A stretch of 7,725 nt of DNA from Planctomycetota bacterium (GTDB lineage Bacteria > Planctomycetota > UBA1135 > GCA-002686595): the NCBI GenBank assembly GCA_022447405.1, contig JAKVCE010000091.1:1-7725 (forward strand). Direction: 5' to 3'. The position numbers were made by a program, and so were the translations under genes. Below, piece after piece: positions 1 to 5,887 of the stretch (its first letter is position 1; the number at the start of each line of letters is the position of its first letter). Below the pieces are notes generated by a model that searched no databases, was not told where the DNA came from, and saw only the letters and a program-made list of their open reading frames with translations.

Positions 1-1040
1 GGGTGCAGTTCTCTCAGCACATGGAGCGCATGGCGAAGATCGCCGACAAGCTCACGGTCATTCGCTCCTTCTCGCACAACGAGGCCGACCACTCACGCGG
101 CACCCACAACATGCTCACGGGCTACCGCCCGAGCCCAGCGGTGGTCTTTCCCAGCATGGGCAGCATCACCGCCCACGAGCTCGGCCCGCGCCATGACCTG
201 CCGCCCTACGTCTGCGTCCCTGGGGTCCCGAGCGCCTTCGCTGGCAGCGGATACCTGAGCTCCTCCTTCGCGCCCTTCGGCCTCGGCGCTGACCCCGCGA
301 GCAAGAACTTCAAGGTCAGGGACCTCAGCTCTCCCGGAGGCGTCGACGCCGACCGCTTCGAGCGCCGCAAGGACCTCCTCGAGCGCGTGAACTCTGGCTT
401 TGGCGACGAGCGAGCGGCGGACGAGCTCATCGCGATGGACTCCTTCTATGAGCGCGCCTACGAGCTCTTGGGGAGTCAGGCCGCGAAGGACGCCTTCCGC
501 ATCGACCTCGAGGACGACAAGCTCCGCGATCGATACGGGCGCAACGCCGCCGGCCAGCGCATGCTCCTCGCCCGCCGCCTCGTCGAGGCCGGGGTGCGCT
601 ACGTCACGGTCACAGTCGACGGCTGGGACGACCACAGGGGGATCCACAACAGCCTCAAGACCAAGCTGCCGCGGGTCGACAAGGCCTTCGCCCGCCTCGT
701 CAAGGACCTCGACGAGCGCGGCCTCCTCGACGAGACCCTCGTCATGCTCACTTCGGAGTTCGGCCGGACGCCGAAGATCAACGCTGACGGCGGACGCGAC
801 CACTGGCCCGGCGTCTTCAGCGTGGTGCTCGCGGGCGGCGGCGTGAAGCGCGGCTATGTGCACGGGCGCTCCGACGCGACCGCCTCAGCGCCAGAGGAGA
901 AGCGCGTCGGCCCCCAAGACTTCGCGCGCACCCTCTTCATGCTCACGGGCATCCAGCCTGACAAAGAGCTCATGGCCCCCGGCGACCGCCCGCTGAGCAT
1001 CCAAGAGGGCGGCAGGCTCATCCGAGACATCCTCGCCTGA
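1..1040 (+). CDS. DUF1501 family protein, 5'-truncated by window edge
   Basis: This is the C-terminal 345 residues of a DUF1501 protein; codons are in frame from base 3 and the stop is TGA at 1038-1040. Family signatures are clear. Near the visible N-terminus a His/Asp cluster (SHNEADHSRGTH, fragment residues 24-35) leads into NMLTGY. Next come VDGWDDH (205-211), the helix KAFARLVKDLDERGLLDET (227-245), SEFGRTPKIN (251-260) and GGRDHWP (263-269). The tail, with a KRGYVHG segment and a final IRDILA, is also typical. DUF1501 is distantly related to the sulfatase/alkaline phosphatase fold, and the conserved His/Asp residues probably bind metal; the enzymatic activity and substrate are not established. 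Full-length members usually have about 430-490 residues and often a Tat-type signal, so roughly 100-140 residues should lie to the left. The GTG at base 3 is therefore not taken as the real start. In planctomycetes DUF1501 genes commonly sit beside DUF1549/DUF1553 genes, as here. The family call is secure; the function is not. Confidence 0.93.
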   Translation, partial: VQFSQHMERMAKIADKLTVIRSFSHNEADHSRGTHNMLTGYRPSPAVVFPSMGSITAHELGPRHDLPPYVCVPGVPSAFAGSGYLSSSFAPFGLGADPASKNFKVRDLSSPGGVDADRFERRKDLLERVNSGFGDERAADELIAMDSFYERAYELLGSQAAKDAFRIDLEDDKLRDRYGRNAAGQRMLLARRLVEAGVRYVTVTVDGWDDHRGIHNSLKTKLPRVDKAFARLVKDLDERGLLDETLVMLTSEFGRTPKINADGGRDHWPGVFSVVLAGGGVKRGYVHGRSDATASAPEEKRVGPQDFARTLFMLTGIQPDKELMAPGDRPLSIQEGGRLIRDILA

Positions 1041-1043
1041 GGT
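1039..1043 (+). promoter_or_regulatory. Shine-Dalgarno for the PPC/Ig-like gene
   Basis: GAGGT overlaps the last two bases of the DUF1501 stop codon and lies 9 nt before the GTG at 1053. It supports that GTG as the start and suggests that ribosomes finishing the upstream gene re-initiate here. It was identified by eye only. Confidence 0.6.
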
Positions 1044-1052
1044 CTGACCAGC

Positions 1053-3485
1053 GTGCTGCAACTCAAGAGAGCGCTGACCCCCCTCGCAGGCTGCCTCTTG
1101 GTCGCGTCTGCGGCGGCCCAGTTCCCTGAGCTCAGCGATGTCCAGCCGCGCGGCTTCCAGCGCGGCGCAGAGGTGGAGCTCCGGCTCAGCGGCCGCTCCC
1201 TCGAAGACGTCCGCGGTCTGCTCTTCGACACCGCGGGGCTCGGCGTGCTCTCCCTCGAGAGCGACGGAGGGGCCGTGGTCGCGCGACTCTCGGTCGCGCC
1301 GGACTGTCCGCTCGGGTTGCACGCCCTCTGGGTCCGCACCGCGACCGGGCTCTCCAACCTGCGCACCTTCAGCGTGGGCGCGCTCCCAGAGCTCAGAGAG
1401 GTCGAGCCGAACGGGACGCGCGCCGAGGCCCAGCTCATCTCCCTCGATCACACCGTCAACGGCACGGCGGACAACGAGGACCTCGACCTCTACGCCTTCG
1501 AAGGGAGCGCGGGCGAGCGCGTCTCAGTCGAGATCGAGGGCCTGCGCCTCGGCCAGACGCTCTTCGACCCGGCGATCACGCTCTTCGATCCCCAGGGCTT
1601 CGCGCTGGGCTCCTCGGATGACTCCTCCATCGGCCGCCAAGACGGCGCCATCAGCGTGCTCCTCACCTCAAGCGGCCTCCACCACGTCCAAGTGCGAGAG
1701 AGCTCCTACCGCGGCAACGGAAACTGCCACTACCGGCTACACGTAGGCCGCTTCCCACGACCCATGATGACGCTGCCCGCGGGAGGTCCTCCTGGAGCTC
1801 CGCTGGAGGTGGTGACCTTGGGCGACGGCAGCGGCTCTGCCAGCGCGGAGATCATCCCCGACATCAGCCGCTTCAACTGGGGGAGGACCACCCCGGGAGT
1901 CGCCGCTGTCCACATCGGTGACGCGGGCGGTGTCTCACCCACTCCCGTCTTCCTCCGCGCCTCTGAGCTCACGAACACGCTCTCGGCGGAGCCCGATGAC
2001 ACGCACGAGCTCGCCACGCGCTTCGAGGCGCCGGCCGCTCTGAACGGCGTCCTGGAGGCCCCTGGCGACGTGGACTCTTTCCGCTTCAGCTGTAAGAAAG
2101 GCGAGCGCTGGCTGATCAAGGTGCACGCGAGGAGCCTGCGCTCCCCCATCGACTCCATCCTCTCGGTGCACGCCGCGGAAGGAGGCGAGCTCTCCTCGAA
2201 CGACGACGACGGCGGCCCCGACAGCCGCGTCGACTTCACCGCCCCCAAGGACGGCGACTACGTCGTCTCGATCCGAGACCACCTCGGCGCGGGGGGCCCG
2301 ACCTACGCGTACAGAGTCGAGGTCGACCGCTCCAAGCCGACGCTGCGGCTCAACATGCAGGGCGCACGAAAGTCCGTGTCCATCCCCCAAGGCGGCCGCA
2401 GCGTGATCAGCATCCGCGCGGAGCGCGAGGGCTTCGGCGGAGATGTCGCCCTCGCCCTCGGTGAGCTGCCGCAAGGGGTGACCGCGACGCCGCTCCCGGT
2501 GCGCGGCGGCACGAGCGTCACCTCCGTCCTCTTCGAGGCGCTCCAAGACGCGCCCCTAGCGGAGACCCTCGTGCCCTTGCGAGGCAGCGGAGCCGACGGC
2601 GTGAAGGGCTCCCTCAGGGAGGACGAGCTCCTCGTGCAGGGACGAAACGAGGTCATCTTCTGGACCCACACCATGGACCGCCTCCCTCTCGCGGTCACCG
2701 AGCCCGCGCCCTTCAGCGTGCGCGCTGTGGAGCCTCTCGTGCCGCTGGTTCAGAGCGGGCTCTTAAACGTCGAGGTCATCGCCGAGCGCGCCGAGGGTTT
2801 CGACGGCGCCATCTCCCTCGCCCTCGTCACGATCCCGCCTGGCGTGACCGCCTCGCGAGAGGCCCGCATCGAGCCCGGCCAAGCGAGCACGATGATCAGC
2901 TTTGACGCGAACTCGGACGCCCCGGTCGGACGCTGGCCCCTGGTGATCGCTGCAGAGGCGAACATCCCGGGGGGCCGCGCGCGCGTCGCGACGCAGCTCT
3001 TCGAGCTCGAGATCGAGCGCCCCTTCGCCCGCTTCAAGGTGCAAGCGGCGAGCGTGGAGCAGGGCTCTGAGGCGGAGATGTTCGTAGAGGTCGAGCGCCT
3101 CGCCGGCTTCCGCGGCAGCGCGAAGGTCCGCCTCTTAGGCTTGCCGCATCAGGTCACCTCTGACGAGCTCGTCCTCGACGAGACGACCGACACCCTCGTC
3201 TTCCCTCTGCGCGCGGGCCCTGAGGCGCAGGCTGGCAGGCACCGGACCCTCAGCTTCAACGCCTCCTTCTCCCTCGAGGGCGGCGGCTTCATCCAAGGGC
3301 TCGCTGCGGCAGAGCTGCGCGTCAACAAGCCCGCCCCTGCGCCAAAGGCCAAGGCCAAAGAGCCCCCCAAGGAGGTGGCGAAGCCGAAGCCTGAGGAGAA
3401 GAAGGAGCGCCCGCCGACGCGCCTCGAGAAGCTGCGCCAAGAGCACACGGATCGCCTGCGCCAGCGCGAGGGAGAGGGCTCATGA
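1053..3485 (+). CDS. Exported PPC-domain / Ig-like repeat protein
   Basis: This encodes 810 residues with a GTG start supported by a Shine-Dalgarno and by the signal peptide that follows: K5/R6, a hydrophobic stretch at about 7-20, and an AAA-Q cleavage site near 22/23. Domains in order: IPT/TIG-like beta domain (about 24-108); a first PPC (bacterial pre-peptidase C-terminal) domain (about 115-232) with VEPNGTRAEAQ, DLDLYAFEG and YRLHVGRFPRP; an Ig-like linker (about 233-305); a second PPC domain (about 312-425) with PGDVDSFRF and SNDDDGGPDSRVDF; three Ig-like repeats (about 430-757); and a Lys/Pro/Glu/Arg-rich tail (759-810). No catalytic motif is visible. PPC and Ig-like domains usually mediate binding or stability of secreted proteins, so this looks like a surface adhesive or scaffold component. 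It sits 12 nt after DUF1501 and overlaps the cytochrome gene by 4 nt. The same PPC architecture next to DUF1549/DUF1553 genes is common in planctomycetes. The exact role is unknown. Confidence 0.9.
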   Translation: MLQLKRALTPLAGCLLVASAAAQFPELSDVQPRGFQRGAEVELRLSGRSLEDVRGLLFDTAGLGVLSLESDGGAVVARLSVAPDCPLGLHALWVRTATGLSNLRTFSVGALPELREVEPNGTRAEAQLISLDHTVNGTADNEDLDLYAFEGSAGERVSVEIEGLRLGQTLFDPAITLFDPQGFALGSSDDSSIGRQDGAISVLLTSSGLHHVQVRESSYRGNGNCHYRLHVGRFPRPMMTLPAGGPPGAPLEVVTLGDGSGSASAEIIPDISRFNWGRTTPGVAAVHIGDAGGVSPTPVFLRASELTNTLSAEPDDTHELATRFEAPAALNGVLEAPGDVDSFRFSCKKGERWLIKVHARSLRSPIDSILSVHAAEGGELSSNDDDGGPDSRVDFTAPKDGDYVVSIRDHLGAGGPTYAYRVEVDRSKPTLRLNMQGARKSVSIPQGGRSVISIRAEREGFGGDVALALGELPQGVTATPLPVRGGTSVTSVLFEALQDAPLAETLVPLRGSGADGVKGSLREDELLVQGRNEVIFWTHTMDRLPLAVTEPAPFSVRAVEPLVPLVQSGLLNVEVIAERAEGFDGAISLALVTIPPGVTASREARIEPGQASTMISFDANSDAPVGRWPLVIAAEANIPGGRARVATQLFELEIERPFARFKVQAASVEQGSEAEMFVEVERLAGFRGSAKVRLLGLPHQVTSDELVLDETTDTLVFPLRAGPEAQAGRHRTLSFNASFSLEGGGFIQGLAAAELRVNKPAPAPKAKAKEPPKEVAKPKPEEKKERPPTRLEKLRQEHTDRLRQREGEGS
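2424..3164 (+). other. Three tandem Ig-like protein repeats sharing a GF-x-G ... LP-x-GVT core
   Basis: Within the PPC protein a short signature recurs three times at 103-122 residue spacing. The copies begin REGFGGDVALALGELPQGVT (residue 458), AEGFDGAISLALVTIPPGVT (580) and LAGFRGSAKVRLLGLPHQVT (683). Each sits in a beta-rich unit that continues with a segment resembling DAPLAE/DAPVGR/EAQAGR followed by strands. The DNA copies are too diverged to be recent duplications. This is a protein-level repeat of Ig-like/fibronectin-like type, probably forming a rigid stalk before the charged tail. Unit boundaries are approximate. Confidence 0.7.
3327..3482 (+). other. Charged Lys/Pro/Glu/Arg-rich C-terminal tail of the PPC protein
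   Basis: Residues 759-810 switch abruptly from beta-rich Ig-like sequence to low-complexity sequence: first Lys/Ala/Pro (PAPAPKAKAKEPPKE), then a Glu/Lys/Pro stretch, then a likely short amphipathic helix rich in Arg, Glu and Gln. It carries no LPXTG, no membrane anchor and no recognised sorting domain. It may be an extended linker that contacts the cell wall, an anionic polymer or a partner protein; this is inference from composition alone. Confidence 0.6.
3471..3474 (+). promoter_or_regulatory. Shine-Dalgarno for the DUF1549/DUF1553 gene, inside the upstream coding region
   Basis: GGAG (within the purine-rich run GAGGGAGAGGG, 3468-3478) lies 7 nt before the ATG at 3482. The same bases encode the last Arg/Glu/Gly residues of the PPC protein. 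With the ATGA stop/start overlap this predicts tight translational coupling. Confidence 0.65.
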
Positions 3486-5884
3486 TCCTCTCGCTGCTGC
3501 TCGCTCTCCTCGGCGGTGAGACGACGTCGAGCTTCACCGTCTACCCCAGCGCGGTGCGCCTCGACAGCGCCCTCGACTCGCAACGCATCGTCGTCGTGGC
3601 CAAGGACTACGACAAGACCGCCCTCGACTGGACCGATCGCGCGGTCGTGACGGTCTTTGATGAGTCCATCGTCTCCTATGAGGGCGGCGTCCTGCGCCCC
3701 GTCGGCGACGGCGAGACGAGCGTCCGGATCAGCGCGCGAGGCGAGAACGCCATCATCCCGGTCGTCGTGAGCGGAGCGGGAGCGACACCGGAGGTGAGCT
3801 TCAACTTAGACGTCATCCCTATCTTCACCGCGGCGGGCTGCAACGCGGGCGGCTGTCACGGACAAGCCAGCGGCAAGGACGGCTTCCACCTCTCGCTCTT
3901 CGGCTATGACCCGGAGGGAGATCATCGCTCCTTGACGCAGCAGCTCCCGGGGCGACGCCTCAACTTCGCCTTCCCCGACTCGAGCCTCTTGCTCGAGAAG
4001 GCGACCGGAGCCGTCCCCCACACGGGCGGCAGGCGCCTCGAGAGAGACAGCGAGGCCTACCGCCAGATCCACCGCTGGATCGAGGCGGGCAGCCCGATGG
4101 ACGAGGAGGACGTCGCGAGCGTCACTCACATCGAGCTCTCTCCACCCGAGCTGCTGCTGCGAGGGGCTGACAACGAGGTCCCCCTCATCGTCCGCGCCCA
4201 CTACTCCGACGGGACAGACAGGGACGTCACCGATCTCGCCATCTTGAGGACGAGCAACGAGGTCTCCGCGGCGCTCACCGATGACCGCGCGGTCCGCTCC
4301 GGGACCCCAGGTGAGGCCTTCGTCACGGCGAGCTTCGATGTCCACACCGTGGGCGTAGGGGTCACGGTCCTCCCGCCAGGTCGCGCGAAGCACTGGGTGG
4401 ACGGCGTGGCCGCTCAGTACCCGGCGAACTACATCGACGAGCTGGTGGAGGAGAAGCTCCGCCGCGTGCGCGTCCTCCCCTCAGGAATCTGCGATGACGA
4501 GACCTTCCTGCGCAGGGTCTACATCGACGTGATCGGCGCGCTGCCCACATCAGAGGAGCGCGCCGAGTTCCTCGCCGATGATTCGAACAACAAGCGTGCA
4601 CGCCTCATCGACCGCCTCGTCGACCGGAAGGAGTTCGCCGAGCTCTGGGTCATGCAGTGGGCAGAGCTTCTGCGAATCCGCTCGAACGATGACATCAGCC
4701 AGAAGGCCGCCCTCCTCTACTTCGAGTGGATCAGGGACCGCATCGGCGAGAACATGCCTGTCGACGAGATGGTGCAGGAGCTGCTCGGCGCGTCAGGCGG
4801 CACCTTCGCGAACCCGCCGACGAACTTCTACCAGGTCGAGCGCGACGACCTCGTCCTCGCCGAGAACATCGCGCAAGCCTTCCTTGGCATCAGGATCCAG
4901 TGCGCCAAGTGTCACAACCACCCCTTCGACCGCTGGACTCAGGACGACTACTACGGCTTCGCCGCCTTCGTCTCGCAAGTCGGTCGAAAAGGCGCGGAAG
5001 ACCCACGTGAGCAGATCATCTACGACAAGGGGAGCGGCGAGATACGGCACCCTGTCGGCGACAAGAAGATGAAGCCGAAGTTCCTCGGTGATGACGCGCC
5101 CGAGCTGAAAGGCCAAGACCGACGGGAGGCCCTCGCAGACTGGATCACCTCCCCGGAGAACCCCTGGTTCGCCCGCTCCCTGGCGAACCGGGTCTGGGCC
5201 TACTTCATGGGCCCCGGGATCGTCGAGCCGGTGGACGACTTCCGTGTCAGCAACCCGCCCTCGAACGGCCCGCTCCTCGATGAGCTCGCGGCCCGGCTCG
5301 TCGATTACGACTACGACTTCAAGCAGCTCGTCCGAGACATCACGAGCTCACGCGCATACCAGCGCGAGATCGCGGCCAACTCCACCAACGGCACAGACCT
5401 CCGCAACGCAGCGCGTGCTCAGGTGCGCAGGATCCGCGCCGAGACCCTCCTGGACCTCTTCTGTCAGGTGACAGAGGTGCCTCAGAAGTTTGACGGGCTC
5501 CCGCTCGGCGCGAGGGCTGTGGAGATCGCGGACGGCGCGACCTCCAACTACTTCCTGAACACCTTCGGGCGCAGCCCCCGCGAGACGGTCTGCGCCTGCG
5601 ACGTCTCCCTTGAGCCATCGCTCTCCCAGGCGCTGCACCTCCTGAACGGGGACGTCGTGCACAACAAGATCACCGCTGGCGGGCTCATCCCTCGCTGGCA
5701 GGAGGAGGGCTTGAGCCCCGCCCAGATCATCGAGCGGATCTACCTCCGCTCGCTCAGCCGCGCTCCGAGCGAGGCCGAGCTCGCGGACATCGCAGGCCGG
5801 ATCGGAGACGAGCCAGACGTCGCAGCTCTTGAGGACGTCTTCTGGGCGATCCTCAACTCTCGTGAGTTCCTCTTTCAGCACTGA
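3482..5884 (+). CDS. Planctomycete surface cytochrome: BIG2, PSCyt1-type, DUF1549 (PSCyt2) and DUF1553 (PSD1) domains
   Basis: This encodes 800 residues starting at an ATG that overlaps the previous stop by 4 nt and has a Shine-Dalgarno 7 nt upstream. A short hydrophobic leader (MILSLLLALLGG) implies export. Order: BIG2-like domain (about 18-98); PSCyt1-type heme domain (about 106-205) with CNAGGCHG (C120, C125, H126), GYDPEGD and AVPHTGG (H180); second BIG2-like domain (about 214-298); DUF1549/PSCyt2 (about 316-500) with FLRRVYIDVIGALPT and the heme site CAKCHNHPFDRW (C474, C477, H478); and DUF1553/PSD1 (about 545-795) with WFARSLANRVWAYFMG, SRAYQRE, a Cys pair (C704, C706) and EPSLSQALHLLNGD. 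Length and order match complete members of the family. Two covalent c-type hemes are predicted; electron transfer at the cell surface or periplasm is inferred, and the physiological partner and substrate are unknown. The C-terminus (SREFLFQH) is family-typical, so the gene is intact. The family call is very secure. Confidence 0.96.
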   Translation: MILSLLLALLGGETTSSFTVYPSAVRLDSALDSQRIVVVAKDYDKTALDWTDRAVVTVFDESIVSYEGGVLRPVGDGETSVRISARGENAIIPVVVSGAGATPEVSFNLDVIPIFTAAGCNAGGCHGQASGKDGFHLSLFGYDPEGDHRSLTQQLPGRRLNFAFPDSSLLLEKATGAVPHTGGRRLERDSEAYRQIHRWIEAGSPMDEEDVASVTHIELSPPELLLRGADNEVPLIVRAHYSDGTDRDVTDLAILRTSNEVSAALTDDRAVRSGTPGEAFVTASFDVHTVGVGVTVLPPGRAKHWVDGVAAQYPANYIDELVEEKLRRVRVLPSGICDDETFLRRVYIDVIGALPTSEERAEFLADDSNNKRARLIDRLVDRKEFAELWVMQWAELLRIRSNDDISQKAALLYFEWIRDRIGENMPVDEMVQELLGASGGTFANPPTNFYQVERDDLVLAENIAQAFLGIRIQCAKCHNHPFDRWTQDDYYGFAAFVSQVGRKGAEDPREQIIYDKGSGEIRHPVGDKKMKPKFLGDDAPELKGQDRREALADWITSPENPWFARSLANRVWAYFMGPGIVEPVDDFRVSNPPSNGPLLDELAARLVDYDYDFKQLVRDITSSRAYQREIAANSTNGTDLRNAARAQVRRIRAETLLDLFCQVTEVPQKFDGLPLGARAVEIADGATSNYFLNTFGRSPRETVCACDVSLEPSLSQALHLLNGDVVHNKITAGGLIPRWQEEGLSPAQIIERIYLRSLSRAPSEAELADIAGRIGDEPDVAALEDVFWAILNSREFLFQH
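3839..3859 (+). other. Non-canonical CX4CH heme-attachment motif (residues C120-H126)
   Basis: The codons give C-N-A-G-G-C-H-G. The four-residue spacing replaces the usual two between the cysteines. From family memory, the C-N-x-G-x-C-H-G pattern is characteristic of this PSCyt1-like domain in DUF1549 proteins rather than a mutation. Covalent heme attachment is probable but not shown by sequence alone. Confidence 0.75.
4901..4915 (+). other. Canonical CXXCH heme c motif in DUF1549 (residues C474-H478)
   Basis: C-A-K-C-H followed by NHPFDRW is the invariant heme-binding core of the PSCyt2/DUF1549 domain. Cysteines 474 and 477 would attach heme c and His478 would be its proximal ligand. Confidence 0.92.
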
Positions 5885-5887
5885 ATC

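Noticed and set aside
3..5. GTG at base 3 as the start of the DUF1501 gene
   Set aside because: Family members have about 100 or more additional N-terminal residues and usually an export signal; the frame is simply cut by the window edge.
400..846. Plus-strand frame of 148 residues within DUF1501
   Set aside because: Ser/Arg/Thr-rich out-of-frame translation of a clearly coding region.
93..863. 256-residue open frame on the minus strand
   Set aside because: It is antisense to the DUF1501 gene and arises from high GC at third positions; its Val/Ala/Glu/Asp-rich composition is that of a mirrored frame and shows no family motif.
1041..1052. Possible terminator or promoter between DUF1501 and the PPC gene
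   Set aside because: The gap is only 12 nt with no inverted repeat or T-run; it fits an intra-operon spacer with a Shine-Dalgarno.
854..1451. Two overlapping minus-strand frames across the DUF1501/PPC gene junction
   Set aside because: Ser/Arg/Ala-rich low-information translations opposite secure coding sequence; no ribosome site or motif.
1138..1746. Plus-strand frame of 202 residues within the PPC gene
   Set aside because: Out-of-frame, almost entirely Ser/Arg/Ala/Thr; a typical GC shadow.
1730..2546. Minus-strand frames of 172 and 203 residues
   Set aside because: Antisense to the PPC-domain coding region, mutually overlapping, and with no recognisable domain.
3806..4393. Minus-strand frame of 195 residues
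   Set aside because: Antisense to the BIG2/PSCyt1-type region, which has strong conserved motifs on the plus strand.
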